Positions 55,661-64,000 of a stretch of 64,000 nucleotides of DNA are shown here, in pieces. Each line of letters begins with the position of its first letter. Within the stretch, counting starts at the first letter, position 1. A model generated the notes under the pieces. It had not been told where the DNA came from and did not search any database. It saw only the letters and a list, made by a program, of their open reading frames with translations. Source of the stretch: Haladaptatus sp. DJG-WS-42 (GTDB lineage Archaea > Halobacteriota > Halobacteria > Halobacteriales > Halococcaceae); the NCBI RefSeq assembly GCF_037198285.1, contig NZ_CP147243.1, positions 124,001-188,000 of the forward strand, read 5' to 3'. The translations under genes were made by a program, and so were the position numbers.

Positions 55661-57204
55661 GAGTGGTCACCCCCGTCGAATCCAGCGGGATACTCCCCTG
55701 CCATGAGCAAGCCAAGTTCTTCTTCGGTCACGTTTTCGGGGTTGACGATAGCCATAAATTCGCCGTCGTGCATCACCGCAAGCCGGTCTGAAAGTTGGGT
55801 GACTTCTTCGAGTTTCGAGGAGACGAGTAAGACAGCCGTCCCCTCGTTTCTGAGGTCGATGAGTCGGTCGTGGATGAACTCAATCGACCCCACGTCCACG
55901 CCGCGCGTCGGGTGGGCGGCGACGACGAAGTCCGGATTCCGCTTGAACTCACGGCCAACGATGAACTTCTGTTGGTTCCCGCCTGAAAGCGACTCCGCGG
56001 TCGCGCGTTTGTCCGGCGGTCGCACGTCGTACTCGTCGATGATGTCTGCTGCGTGATTCTCGGTGTAGTCCCAGTCGATGCGCACGCCGCTCGCAAACGG
56101 CGCTGTATGCTGGTTGCCGAGGGCGGCGTTCTGGATAAGGTCGTAGTCCATGACGACACCACTTTCCTGCCTGTCTTCTGGGATGTAGGACATCCCGCGC
56201 TCGATGCGCCCTCTGCGCGGGAGGTCGGTGATGGTGTCGCCCTGATAGATAATGTCGCCCGTATCAATTGACGACAGCCCGGTGACGGCGTTGATGAGTT
56301 CCGACTGCCCGTTGCCGTCAACGCCTGCAATGCCGAACACTTCGCCCGCACGAACTTCGAAGTCTAAGTCAGATAATTTCGCCACGCCGCGGTCGTCGCG
56401 GACGCTCACCGAATCGACGCCGAGCACCTGCGAGCCGGGGTCTGCAGGCGCTTTATCGACTTCGAGCATGACCTCGCGGCCGACCATCAGCTCTGCGAGT
56501 TCTTCGCGGCTCGTGTCGTTCGCATCGACGCTGCCGACGTTCTTGCCGTCGCGGAGGACGGTGATGTCGTCTGCGGCCTCCATCGCCTCGCCGAGCTTGT
56601 GCGAGATGAAGATGATGGTCTTTCCTTGGTCGGTCAGTTCGTCAAACACGGTGAACAGCTCCTCTACCTCTTGGGGGGTGAGGACGGCTGTTGGCTCGTC
56701 GAGGATGAGGATATCTGCGCCCCGATAGAGGGCTTTCAGAATCTCGACGCGCTGTTGTTCACCGACACTCACTTTTTCGAGTGGCGCGGTGGGGTCTACG
56801 TCGAATCCGTATTTGTCGGCGAGTTCGGTGACTTCGGTGATGGCCTTCTGTCGGTCCATCGCCATGCCGAACCACTTTCGTGGTTCGTTCCCGAGGACGA
56901 CGTTGTCTGCGACAGTCATCGGGTCGACCAGCATGAAGTGCTGGTGTATCATTCCGATGCCGGTCTTGATGGCGTCGCGGGGGGAGGAGAAGTCGCGGGG
57001 GGTGCCGTTTATGTTGACGGTGCCCTCGTTTGGCTTGTACAGTCCATAAAGGACGTTCATGAGGGTCGTCTTTCCGGCACCGTTCTCACCGAGCAGCGCG
57101 TGGACGCTTCCCTGCTCGACGGTCAGGTCGACATTGTCGTTGGCAACTACGCCCGGAAACCGCTTTGTAATCCCGGCTAGTCGTACGGCTGGTGTCTCAC
57201 TCAT
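55657..57204 (-). CDS. Nucleoside-type ABC transporter ATPase, two fused ABC domains (NupO/YufO-like)
   Basis: 515 residues with two ABC domains. The first has Walker A GENGAGKTT, signature VSVGEQQRVEIL and Walker B ILILDEPTAVLTP. The second has a degenerate Walker A (GVDGNGQSE) and signature LSGGNQQK, as in sugar/nucleoside type ATPases such as RbsA and YufO. The first domain is thus the main hydrolysing site. It energises import through the two permeases. The upstream BMP lipoprotein gene is 65 bases away on the same strand. Confidence 0.93.
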   Translation of the reverse strand: MSETPAVRLAGITKRFPGVVANDNVDLTVEQGSVHALLGENGAGKTTLMNVLYGLYKPNEGTVNINGTPRDFSSPRDAIKTGIGMIHQHFMLVDPMTVADNVVLGNEPRKWFGMAMDRQKAITEVTELADKYGFDVDPTAPLEKVSVGEQQRVEILKALYRGADILILDEPTAVLTPQEVEELFTVFDELTDQGKTIIFISHKLGEAMEAADDITVLRDGKNVGSVDANDTSREELAELMVGREVMLEVDKAPADPGSQVLGVDSVSVRDDRGVAKLSDLDFEVRAGEVFGIAGVDGNGQSELINAVTGLSSIDTGDIIYQGDTITDLPRRGRIERGMSYIPEDRQESGVVMDYDLIQNAALGNQHTAPFASGVRIDWDYTENHAADIIDEYDVRPPDKRATAESLSGGNQQKFIVGREFKRNPDFVVAAHPTRGVDVGSIEFIHDRLIDLRNEGTAVLLVSSKLEEVTQLSDRLAVMHDGEFMAIVNPENVTEEELGLLMAGEYPAGFDGGDHS

Positions 57205-57269
57205 TGAAATAGTTCCGCTAGTTTGCCCGAGGCTTCGGAGGGTTCAGGCAAGTATTGAACGGTTTCCGA

Positions 57270-58385
57270 TTACAGCTCGGACGGAACCGTAATCTCGCCG
57301 TCTACGATCTGCTGTTTGCTCTCTTCGAGTTTGCTCTTTACGTCCTCGGGGATAGAGGAGCCGAGTTCCTGCCCGTACACTGCCTCGACACCGCCTTCGT
57401 CGAGACCGAGGCGGTTCTCGACGCCACCTTCGAAGCTGCCGTTGACGACGGCTTCGACCGACTCGTACACGGCGAGGTCAACGTGCTTGACCATGCTCGC
57501 GAGGATGACGTTCTTGTACTCGGCGTTGGATTTCGACTGGTCTGCGTCGACACCCATTGCGAAGCGTCCCTTCTGACGGGCAGCCTGGAAGACACCGAGA
57601 CCGGTACCACCAGCGGCGTGGTAGACGATGTCCGCGCCGTTTTCGTACATCGTGAGCGCGATTTCTTTGCCCTTTGCGGGGTCGTTGAACGCGCCAGCGT
57701 AGGCGGACTGGACTTCGATGCTGTCGTCGTGGTGGGCAACGCCTGCTTTGAAGCCAGCGAGGAACTTTTCGATGAGCGGAATCTCGAAACCACCCACGAA
57801 GCCAACGGACTTCTGGTCTGGTTTCGTGGCGCTGTCGCCCGCGCTAAACTCTTGGGTCGTGAGCAGTGCCGAGAGGTAGCCAATCTGGAACGAGCCTTGG
57901 TGCTCTTTAAAGCGGTAGTTTGCGACGTTGCCGAGCATCTCGCCGTCTTCGGTCTGGGCAGTTTCGTCGATGAGGACGAAGCTCTGGTCTGGGAACTCTT
58001 GGGCGTTCGAGACCATCCCGTCTTTCTGGACGAAGCCGACGCCCGTCACGAGGTCGTAGTTCGGGTCGGTCTCCTGGGCGAAGCGCTTCTGGAGGTCGCC
58101 GACCTGCGAGGCTTCCTCTGGCTCTGCGTTCTCGTACGCCACGTTGTACTCTTCTGCGGCTTGTTTGACGCCTTGGTGGGCCATGTCGTTGAACGACTTG
58201 TCACCGAGACCGCCGGTGGCGTACACCATGCCCACGTTGACTGGGTCTTCGCCACCCTCGCCACCGTCGCCGCCGTCGGTGGATTCGCCGCCAGAGGATG
58301 AGTTCGTGTTCGTGGTACAACCGGCGAGGCCAGCGACACCGAGGGCGCTCGCTGCTTTGAGGAATCGTCTTCGGTCGACAGGCAT
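57270..58385 (-). CDS. BMP-family nucleoside-binding lipoprotein
   Basis: 371 residues. A Tat signal RRRFLK at 5-10 and a lipobox LAGC with Cys23 are followed by a Ser/Gly/Asp linker (24-47) and the BMP/PnrA fold: VNVGMVYATGGLGDKSFNDMAHQGVKQA, the SVGFVGGFEIPLIEKFLAGFKAG segment and DIVYHAAGGTGLGVF. PnrA-like proteins bind purine or pyrimidine nucleosides. It captures nucleosides outside the cell for the ABC importer. Leaderless promoter directly upstream. As the first gene it is usually most expressed. Confidence 0.93.
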   Translation of the reverse strand: MPVDRRRFLKAASALGVAGLAGCTTNTNSSSGGESTDGGDGGEGGEDPVNVGMVYATGGLGDKSFNDMAHQGVKQAAEEYNVAYENAEPEEASQVGDLQKRFAQETDPNYDLVTGVGFVQKDGMVSNAQEFPDQSFVLIDETAQTEDGEMLGNVANYRFKEHQGSFQIGYLSALLTTQEFSAGDSATKPDQKSVGFVGGFEIPLIEKFLAGFKAGVAHHDDSIEVQSAYAGAFNDPAKGKEIALTMYENGADIVYHAAGGTGLGVFQAARQKGRFAMGVDADQSKSNAEYKNVILASMVKHVDLAVYESVEAVVNGSFEGGVENRLGLDEGGVEAVYGQELGSSIPEDVKSKLEESKQQIVDGEITVPSEL

Positions 58386-58408
58386 GTCTCACAAAAGAAA
58401 CGAAGAAC

Positions 58409-58417
58409 TCTATAAAT
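58409..58417 (-). promoter_or_regulatory. Promoter of the BMP-nucleoside transporter operon
   Basis: Minus-strand TATA atttatag at about 58410-58417 lies 25-32 bases before the ATG at 58385, so the transcript is leaderless. An AT-rich stretch surrounds it. Confidence 0.6.
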
Positions 58418-58447
58418 CGTTCGTTTTAGATTACAGTATGTGGTGGC

Positions 58448-59800
58448 TTAGCGCTTCACAACGGCTGTTTTTACGATTTCTATGACCGTGGAAACAAGGG
58501 TATCCACGTCCGCACTTTCTGCATACACTCTGACATACGGCTCGGTCCCGCTCGGGCGAACGAGCACCCACGACCCGTCTTCTCGTTCGAGGCGAACGCC
58601 GTACTCAGTTGATACAGTTGCGTCGGGGAAGGCGGCGGGAAGCGCCGTTTCGAGTTCAGCCATCGCGGCTTCCTTCCGGTCGTCGGGACACTCGGTGCTC
58701 ACTTTGCGGTACGGGCGTTCGGTGACTGGTTCGCGGAGTGCAGAGAGGCCGTGAGCGGCGACGAGTCGGGCGAACACCGCGGCGCTCGCAGGGCCGTCAA
58801 TCCAGCCGCCGAACTGGGTGTGGATGTGTTTCCACGGCTCTGCGGCGAACACGACGCGCGTCCCCTCTGTGCCGTTTTCGAGCGCGGTTTCGATACCTTC
58901 GTGGAGCGCGCCAAGTCGAATGCGCTCGACGCGACCACCGGCGTCGCGGACGCGCTCGTCGATGCGCGCAGAGGCGTTCGGCGTCGTCACGACGACGGGG
59001 TCTTCTGCGTCGCTCGTGCGCACGTAGTGTTCTGCGAAGATGGCGACGATGGTGTCCTCGTGGACGACTTCGCCATTGCCGTCTAAAAACACCGCACGAT
59101 CTGCGTCGCCGTCGTGCCCGATGCCGAAGGCGAAATCGCCGTCTGCGAGGAACGCCCGCAGGTCTGCGAGCGTCTCGGGGGTTGGCTTGCTCTCGCGGCC
59201 GGGGAAGTGACCGTCTACGTTGCCGTTCAGCGTGACGACGTGCGCGCCGAGTTCGCGGAGGACGTAGGGCGTGGCGAGCGCGGCCATCCCGTTGCCGCAG
59301 TCGACGACGACTTTGAGGCCGTCGAGCGGCGCACCCATCGACGTCCCGTACTCACAGACGGCCTTCCGGTAGGCGGAGAGCGGTTCGCTCGTGCTCGCGA
59401 CACCCCACTCGTCCCAATCGAGGGGCGATTGCCCTGCTTCGACCCGTTGTTCGATGCGGCGTTCTGCGTCGCGGTCGTATTCGACACCATCGCAAAAGAG
59501 TTTGAGCCCGTTGTCCTGTGGCGGGTTGTGACTCGCCGTAATCATCACGCCGTGTCGACCCTGCGCGGCGAATGCAAGCGCCGGAGTCGGCAGTTGTCCG
59601 GCGCGGTAGACGGTCGCACCGGCGCTTTCGAGTCCGGCTTCGAGGGCCGCGGCGAGCGCGGGGCCGGTTTCGCGGCCGTCGCGCCCAACGACGAATTCAT
59701 CGTGTTCGTCGCCGGCGGCTCTGCCAACGGCGAGCGCCAGCGACGGCGTCACTCGGTCGCGGGCGCTTCCGCGGATACCCGCTGTTCCGAACAGTTCCAT
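58448..59800 (-). CDS. Alpha-D-phosphohexomutase family protein (phosphomannomutase/phosphoglucosamine mutase-like)
   Basis: 450 residues. FGTAGIRG at 4-11, catalytic Ser90 in TASHNPPQDNG, metal loop GHDGDADRAVFLD, and the phosphate-binding end RPSGTEPYVRVY are intact; the sugar loop segment is FAAEPWKHIHTQFGGW, while many phosphohexomutases have GEXSGH there. The family moves a phosphate between C1 and C6 (or C5) of sugar phosphates. Its position 62 bases ahead of the nucleoside operon suggests phosphopentomutase action on ribose-1-phosphate as an alternative to mannose or glucosamine phosphates. TATA box at 59821-59830, leaderless. Confidence 0.9.
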   Translation of the reverse strand: MELFGTAGIRGSARDRVTPSLALAVGRAAGDEHDEFVVGRDGRETGPALAAALEAGLESAGATVYRAGQLPTPALAFAAQGRHGVMITASHNPPQDNGLKLFCDGVEYDRDAERRIEQRVEAGQSPLDWDEWGVASTSEPLSAYRKAVCEYGTSMGAPLDGLKVVVDCGNGMAALATPYVLRELGAHVVTLNGNVDGHFPGRESKPTPETLADLRAFLADGDFAFGIGHDGDADRAVFLDGNGEVVHEDTIVAIFAEHYVRTSDAEDPVVVTTPNASARIDERVRDAGGRVERIRLGALHEGIETALENGTEGTRVVFAAEPWKHIHTQFGGWIDGPASAAVFARLVAAHGLSALREPVTERPYRKVSTECPDDRKEAAMAELETALPAAFPDATVSTEYGVRLEREDGSWVLVRPSGTEPYVRVYAESADVDTLVSTVIEIVKTAVVKR

Positions 59801-59820
59801 ACCCCAAATTTTGCTGGCGG

Positions 59821-59830
59821 CTATTTATTT
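59821..59830 (-). promoter_or_regulatory. TATA box of the phosphohexomutase gene
   Basis: Minus-strand aaataaatag, 21-30 bases before the ATG at 59800, predicts a leaderless transcript. Confidence 0.6.
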
Positions 59831-59847
59831 CCACGTAGTTCGAACCG

Positions 59848-60309
59848 TCAGAGTTCGACGCCGCTCGGGATGAGACTGTGTTGGTGGAGCAACTCACCCG
59901 TGTGGCTATAGACGAGGAAGGTCGCCTTCTCGAATGCAACGTCCTCTTCTGTGCCGTCTAACTGAAGGGTGTAGTGTTTCTCACCGTCCGAGAGATTACC
60001 ATACCGCCGCGCGACGCGGATGAATCGGAGCACTTCGCGGGTTTCGAGATTTACTTCCAAGATGAACTCGCCGGTGGTCCGATTGGTCACCGCGAGGACG
60101 CCGTCGCTCCCGTCCGTAGTGAGGGGGCGTTTCAGTCGGAACGAAACGTCAACATCGGCGGCGGCGAGCGGTGTTCCATCGGCATGATTGTGCCACCCGC
60201 TGAACTTCTCACGCGGGCCGGTGTAAGAAATCGAAAGCGTTGGTTGCTGGGGCTCTGAGGTGTCGTCGTCGAGGTTTGTGAGGGAGACCCCGAAATAATC
60301 GCGCCTCAT
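59848..60309 (-). CDS. Hypothetical haloarchaeal protein, possibly DUF5793
   Basis: 153 residues from the ATG at 60309. Soluble, beta-rich (RRDYFGVSLTNLDDD, LSISYTG, DVSFRLKRPL, GVLAVTNRTTGEFILEVNLE, HYTLQLDG, FLVYSHTGELLHQHSL). The N-terminus resembles DUF5793 proteins of haloarchaea, known only from sequence; I am not certain. No catalytic motif. It is divergent from the membrane protein at 60397 across 87 bases that hold candidate operators. Confidence 0.72.
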   Translation of the reverse strand: MRRDYFGVSLTNLDDDTSEPQQPTLSISYTGPREKFSGWHNHADGTPLAAADVDVSFRLKRPLTTDGSDGVLAVTNRTTGEFILEVNLETREVLRFIRVARRYGNLSDGEKHYTLQLDGTEEDVAFEKATFLVYSHTGELLHQHSLIPSGVEL

Positions 60310-60370
60310 TGCGTGTGTCAAAGAGGCGCATAGGTATGAACGTACCGTTGTGTCAGACGCCCGTCTTGCG

Positions 60371-60393
60371 GTACTTTTTACTCACTGACAGTG
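60371..60393 (+). promoter_or_regulatory. Promoter and palindrome before the pilus-like locus
   Basis: TATA-like acttttta at about 60373-60380 is followed by a perfect inverted repeat CACTG-A-CAGTG at 60383-60393, directly before the start codons at 60397/60406. A repressor bound here would cover the transcription start. Sequence seen; function inferred. Confidence 0.5.
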
Positions 60394-60396
60394 GCG

Positions 60397-60906
60397 ATGT
60401 GCAATATGGCATGGGTCAATAGTGAGTATGCAAACGAACTCGCCGTGTTGGCGACGTGGCTCTCGGCGCTGATGCCGTGGTCGTTTTCGTTCGCATCACT
60501 TGATTTCGGAACCGTCGTCGTCGTTCGATTTCTGTTCTTCCATATCCAGTACGTGCTCGGCGTCTCGTTTGGTGAGCAAGAACAGATTCTGTTCACCGTC
60601 CTCGAACTGCAGACGTTCTACGAAAACGCCCAGACCATCCTCGCCCAGCAGCTGTGGTTGGTCGGCGCAGTCGTGTTCATCCTCGCACTCGCGTTCAGCA
60701 TCGCTCTATATCTCGCAGAAGACCGCGTAGCTGGCGCGCGCGCAGACCCCGTGCGGGTACTCGGTGGGCTGTTGCTCCTCACCGGGCTCGTGCTCACCGG
60801 CGCGACGGTCTTGCTCTACCAGTCGTTCATCGGCGTCGCTATCCCGCTTGGCGCGCTGTTCTTGCTCGTATTTGGCGTCACGCTCCTTCGGGTCGAACGC
60901 GCCTGA
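60397..60906 (+). CDS. Membrane protein of unknown function ahead of the secretion ATPase
   Basis: 169 residues from the ATG at 60397; ATG at 60406 and GTG at 60391 are other possible starts. Four hydrophobic segments are seen: about 8-23 (LAVLATWLSALMPWSF), 29-48 (GTVVVVRFLFFHIQYVLG), 84-104 (LWLVGAVVFILALAFSIALYL) and 118-164 (two helices, LLLLTGLVLTGATVLLY and VAIPLGALFLLVFGVTLL). I do not recognise the family. It is 81 bases upstream of the ATPase gene on the same strand and may be part of the same assembly system or just a neighbour. Confidence 0.75.
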   Translation: MCNMAWVNSEYANELAVLATWLSALMPWSFSFASLDFGTVVVVRFLFFHIQYVLGVSFGEQEQILFTVLELQTFYENAQTILAQQLWLVGAVVFILALAFSIALYLAEDRVAGARADPVRVLGGLLLLTGLVLTGATVLLYQSFIGVAIPLGALFLLVFGVTLLRVERA

Positions 60907-60987
60907 GATAGGGTCGGATTTATGTAGGTTCCGCCTGTCAGTCATGACAATAACCGGACGCCCACGTGGGGCAACGGCGGGGATTCC

Positions 60988-62643
60988 ATGGCAAACGAGT
61001 TATCATCTGAAACTACCACACAGGCACACCACGACGAAGAAGCGAGCGTGCTCTCGCAGTTTCAACAGTGGCTTTCGCGCACATCGAAGATGTTGACCGG
61101 TTCGACGCTCAGCCTCACGAACTACGACCCGACCGCAGACGGGCCGCTCGTGACGTTCAGCGGGCTTGCTGGCTGGGAAGAACTCGACCGCTATTGGGTG
61201 AACGCCCCGTTCGCATTCGTCGCCATTCTCTACAGTCCCGAGAAAAACGACCACCGCTATCACGTCGTCGAGCCAGACCTCTCACCGGTCGAAGCCCGGT
61301 TGCTCGAAACGCTCGTAGACGACATCCGCGACCCGCTGCTGTACCGAGGCTCGACGAACACCGACCCCGAAGTGGTGTTGAAAGACGAACTCAGAAAGCG
61401 CCTTGAGGAGTACGGTGCGAGCGTCGAGATGGCGACATTCTACCGCCTGTTTTACTACCTCAATCGCTCGTTTCTCGGCTACGGCAAACTCGACCCGCTC
61501 ATGCACGACCCACACGTAGAAGACATCTCGTGTGACGGCTACGACATCCCGTTGTTCATCTACCACGACGAACAGGACAACATCGAAACCACCATCACCT
61601 TCAGCCAAGCGGAACTCGACAACTTCGTCATCCAACTCGCCCAGCGCTCGGGTAAGCACATCTCGATTGGCGCACCCGTCGTCGGGACGACGCTCCCAGA
61701 CGGCAGTCGTGCAGAACTCGTCATGGGCGAGGAAGTGACGCCACGCGGCTCTGCGTTCACGATTCGCCGCTACGCAACCGACCCGTTCACGCCAATCGAC
61801 CTCATCAACTACGGGACGTTCACCCTCCGCCAGATGGCATATCTCTGGCTCGGCATCGAAAATGGACGGTCGCTCATCTTCGCGGGCGGGACGGCATCTG
61901 GGAAGACCACATCGATGAACGCCGTGTCGATGTTCATTCCACCGCGTGCGAAGGTGTTGACCATCGAAGACACCCACGAACTCACGCTCTTTCACGACAA
62001 CTGGCTTTCTTCGGTCACCCGCGAACGCCTCGATGAGGGGGCAGACATCACGATGTACGACCTGCTTCGCTCCGCGCTGCGCCACCGTCCCGAGTACATC
62101 ATCGTCGGCGAGGTGCGCGGTGAAGAGGCAATGACGCTGTTTCAGGCGATGAACACGGGTCACACCACCTACTCGACGATGCACGCAGACAGCGTCCAAA
62201 CGGCCATCAACCGCCTCGAAAACGAACCCATCAACGTCCCACGCCAAATGGTCCAATCGCTCGACATCCTCTGCATCCAGTCGCTTGTCCGCGTCGAAGG
62301 CGAACGTTCGCGGCGCAATCGGACGATCGCTGAAATCGAGGGTATCAACCAACGCACGGGCGAACTCGACTACTCGACTGCGTACACGTGGGACGCGAGC
62401 ACGGACACCGTCTCAGAGGGGACCAGTACCGTGTTAGACGAAATCAGAGACGAACGTGGGTGGTCGCAGAGCCAACTGCTCAATGAGGTGCGCAATCGTC
62501 GTCGCTTCCTCGAATATCTGCGCGAAGAAGGGATAAACGACTATCGGCAGTTCACCGCGATGGTAAACAAATACTACGCCGATACGGACGCGGTGATGGC
62601 GCAGGTTGACGCACACCGCACACAGGGACACGCAGCAGAATAA
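60988..62643 (+). CDS. Type II/IV secretion ATPase, ArlI/PilB/TadA-like
   Basis: 551 residues. The N-terminal domain (about 50-200) includes RYWVNAPFAFVAIL; the RecA-like core has Walker A GGTASGKTT at 301-309, an Asp-box (TIEDTHEL), Walker B-like YIIVGEVRGEEAM near 371 and the His-box MNTGHTTYSTMHAD. It is a hexameric ATPase that drives assembly of an archaeal type IV filament or archaellum. Sequence and length are close to ArlI, but no archaellin or arlH/arlG gene precedes it; a pilus system is more likely. The TAA overlaps the next ATG (TAATG). Confidence 0.92.
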   Translation: MANELSSETTTQAHHDEEASVLSQFQQWLSRTSKMLTGSTLSLTNYDPTADGPLVTFSGLAGWEELDRYWVNAPFAFVAILYSPEKNDHRYHVVEPDLSPVEARLLETLVDDIRDPLLYRGSTNTDPEVVLKDELRKRLEEYGASVEMATFYRLFYYLNRSFLGYGKLDPLMHDPHVEDISCDGYDIPLFIYHDEQDNIETTITFSQAELDNFVIQLAQRSGKHISIGAPVVGTTLPDGSRAELVMGEEVTPRGSAFTIRRYATDPFTPIDLINYGTFTLRQMAYLWLGIENGRSLIFAGGTASGKTTSMNAVSMFIPPRAKVLTIEDTHELTLFHDNWLSSVTRERLDEGADITMYDLLRSALRHRPEYIIVGEVRGEEAMTLFQAMNTGHTTYSTMHADSVQTAINRLENEPINVPRQMVQSLDILCIQSLVRVEGERSRRNRTIAEIEGINQRTGELDYSTAYTWDASTDTVSEGTSTVLDEIRDERGWSQSQLLNEVRNRRRFLEYLREEGINDYRQFTAMVNKYYADTDAVMAQVDAHRTQGHAAE

Positions 62644-64000
62644 TGGCTCAGATACCGCTTTCCGTGCTTCCGTTGGGTCTCGTCGCGATTGTTGTGGTGC
62701 TCCTCGCCGCCACCCCGTACAGCGACCGCCTCGACCGAATATCCACGCGTCTCGCCCTCGCGTCGTTCGGAAATCAGGTCGATAAAACAGCCACGCGTTT
62801 GGCGCGACGACGCACGCTCCAGCGCGCACACATCAACGTTCCGTACCGGGTGTACGCATCGAAATCGCTGCTGTACAGCGGGATTGTCGCCATCTGTGGA
62901 GCCATCATCGGTGCGTATCTCGCCACTTCGTTGCTCCTCGCCGTTGCCGTATGGAACGCACAGCTCGTCACCCAGATTCCCGCGCTGTCAGCCCTTGGAC
63001 GGCTTCCCGGCGCACAGATTCCCGCGCTGCGACAGTTCCTATTCTTATTCTTCTCGGGCATCACCAGCGGTTTGCTCGCCGGGTACGCGACCTTCCGGCT
63101 TCGCTGGGGCGTTCCGAAAGCCTCCGCGGACGGGCGCGAACGCCGGATTGATGCGAGTCTCGCGCGGACAGTTGCGTTCATGTACGCCCTGTCGCGTGGC
63201 GGGATGGCGTTCCCGAAAATCATGCAGGCACTCCGCGACAACAGCGCCGTCTACGGCGAATCAGCGACGGAGTTCGCCGTCGCCGTCAGAGACATGGAGT
63301 TGCTCGGGGCAGACATCCTCACCGCCATTCAACGTGTCTCGCGGCGGACGCCGAGTCCGGAACTCAAAACCTTCCTCGAAAACCTCGCAAGCAACCTCCA
63401 GAGCGGCCAGAGCGTCTCCGTGTTTCTGCGAGAGGAGTACGACCGCCGAAAGCAAGAGGCAGAGGTTCGCCAGACATCGTTTCTCGAACTGCTCGGGGCG
63501 TTCGCGGAAGGCTACGTGTCGCTGCTCGTCGTCGGGCCGTTGTTCTTCATCACGGTGTTGCTCATCATCGGGCTCGTGAGCGGCGGGACGTTGGTCGCGC
63601 TCCAGGTGGTCGTCTATCTCGTGGTTCCCATCGCGACGCTCGCGTTCATCGTCTTTCTCGACCGCTATACGAATCCGACGGGCGGGTTTGCAAAGGAACG
63701 AACTGCAGTGTCATCACCGCTCGCCGTCACGGGTGTTCGCACGACCGACGCACCGGATGCGGCACGTGCACTCCCAGACGGCGGCTACGCCACGAATACG
63801 GAGCGTGAGGTGCAGGCGCAATTGAATCTGTACGAGCACTTTCGCACCATCGCGACGGTGCTCGAACGCCCGGTACAGACGCTAATCTCTCGACCGTTCG
63901 TGTTGCTCTACGTGACCGTCCCACTCGCCACGCTCTGGGTGATGGTTCATGCGTGGCCCGCGTTTATCCGCGGGACTGCGTCGATTCTGGTGCTTGACGA
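62643..64000 (+). CDS. Type II secretion system F / ArlJ/TadC-like membrane protein (partial, runs off the window)
   Basis: 452 codons are visible from the ATG at 62643 with no stop before base 64000. Hydrophobic segments are at about 6-22, 80-108, 125-150, 293-312, 318-344 and 418-445. The cytosolic T2SSF domain (about 165-290) has SLARTVAFMYALSRGGMAFPKIMQAL and the following SFLELLGAFAEGYVSLLVVGPLFF, characteristic of ArlJ/TadC. It is the membrane platform for the ATPase encoded just upstream, with which it overlaps by one base. Further pilus genes probably follow outside the window. Confidence 0.92.
   Translation, partial: MAQIPLSVLPLGLVAIVVVLLAATPYSDRLDRISTRLALASFGNQVDKTATRLARRRTLQRAHINVPYRVYASKSLLYSGIVAICGAIIGAYLATSLLLAVAVWNAQLVTQIPALSALGRLPGAQIPALRQFLFLFFSGITSGLLAGYATFRLRWGVPKASADGRERRIDASLARTVAFMYALSRGGMAFPKIMQALRDNSAVYGESATEFAVAVRDMELLGADILTAIQRVSRRTPSPELKTFLENLASNLQSGQSVSVFLREEYDRRKQEAEVRQTSFLELLGAFAEGYVSLLVVGPLFFITVLLIIGLVSGGTLVALQVVVYLVVPIATLAFIVFLDRYTNPTGGFAKERTAVSSPLAVTGVRTTDAPDAARALPDGGYATNTEREVQAQLNLYEHFRTIATVLERPVQTLISRPFVLLYVTVPLATLWVMVHAWPAFIRGTASILVLD

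Noticed and set aside
60988-64000. Calling this locus an archaellum (arl) cluster
   Set aside because: ArlI/ArlJ similarity is clear, but archaellins and arlC-H genes are missing upstream, so only a general type IV filament label is justified within this window.

Overview
This window is a piece of a haloarchaeal (class Halobacteria) chromosome. The support is the joint presence of DNA topoisomerase VI (top6B/top6A) beside bacterial-type gyrase (gyrB/gyrA), an archaeal proteasome beta subunit with a propeptide, an ATP-dependent DNA ligase, a UPF0212/DUF555 protein, strongly Asp/Glu-rich predicted proteins, GC content judged by eye at about 60%, TATA boxes 22-30 bases ahead of start codons (leaderless transcripts), and Tat-type lipoprotein signals (RRRFL...LAGC). 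I cannot name the genus. I see no rRNA, tRNA, CRISPR array, insertion sequence or prophage. The window is almost all single-copy chromosomal genes, packed so tightly that several convergent neighbours share stop-codon bases.

Layout. 1-11.0 kb: tail of a TPP enzyme, a P2-type (Ca2+-like) ATPase, an SDR-type epimerase, cupin, HD-domain and duplicated EthD proteins, a lipoprotein, an unusual M24 peptidase-fold enzyme, a GNAT, an LLM flavin oxidoreductase, a methyltransferase, a hypothetical acidic protein and a hotdog thioesterase. 11.1-22.3 kb: a ribbon-helix-helix regulator, then a long co-oriented cluster: Tat-exported lipoprotein (LivK-like), hydantoinase/oxoprolinase subunits HyuA and HyuB, an MFS permease, and LivH-LivM-LivG-LivF. 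This looks like a self-contained uptake-and-hydrolysis module for a cyclic amide or amino-acid derivative. 22.3-29.1 kb: TraB plus site-2-type protease pair, purM, an epoxide-hydrolase-like protein, an XRE-CBS regulator, UPF0212, a 56-residue membrane protein, psmB and a one-helix membrane protein. 29.2-36.0 kb: a GCS2-like ligase, an SLC13/TrkA-C permease, ligA, a UlaG-like hydrolase and a DehI-fold protein.

36.0-45.4 kb: top6A-top6B on the minus strand, divergent from gyrB-gyrA-trpB on the plus strand. Both topoisomerases are driven from one 261-base intergenic region containing a perfect 12-bp palindrome, and trpB has its own promoter with two TGTRCA boxes one helical turn apart. 45.6-51.3 kb: a winged-helix regulator, arginase, a sugar-nucleotide epimerase, an HTH protein, type II NADH dehydrogenase and an exported SMP-30-like beta-propeller. 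51.3-59.8 kb: a nucleoside salvage region (uridine phosphorylase, cytidine deaminase, SDR, a BMP-type nucleoside ABC transporter, and a phosphohexomutase-family enzyme that might act on ribose-1-phosphate). 59.8-64.0 kb: a small hypothetical protein and the start of a type IV pilus-like locus (membrane protein, ArlI/PilB-like ATPase, ArlJ/TadC-like membrane protein running off the window).

No radically new system is proven here. The most testable novelties are the TrpY-like boxes before trpB, the hyu-liv-MFS module with its candidate operators and an 18-codon coupling ORF, the M24 protein with a metal-ligand substitution, the near-identical internal EthD duplication, and the nucleoside/phosphomutase linkage.
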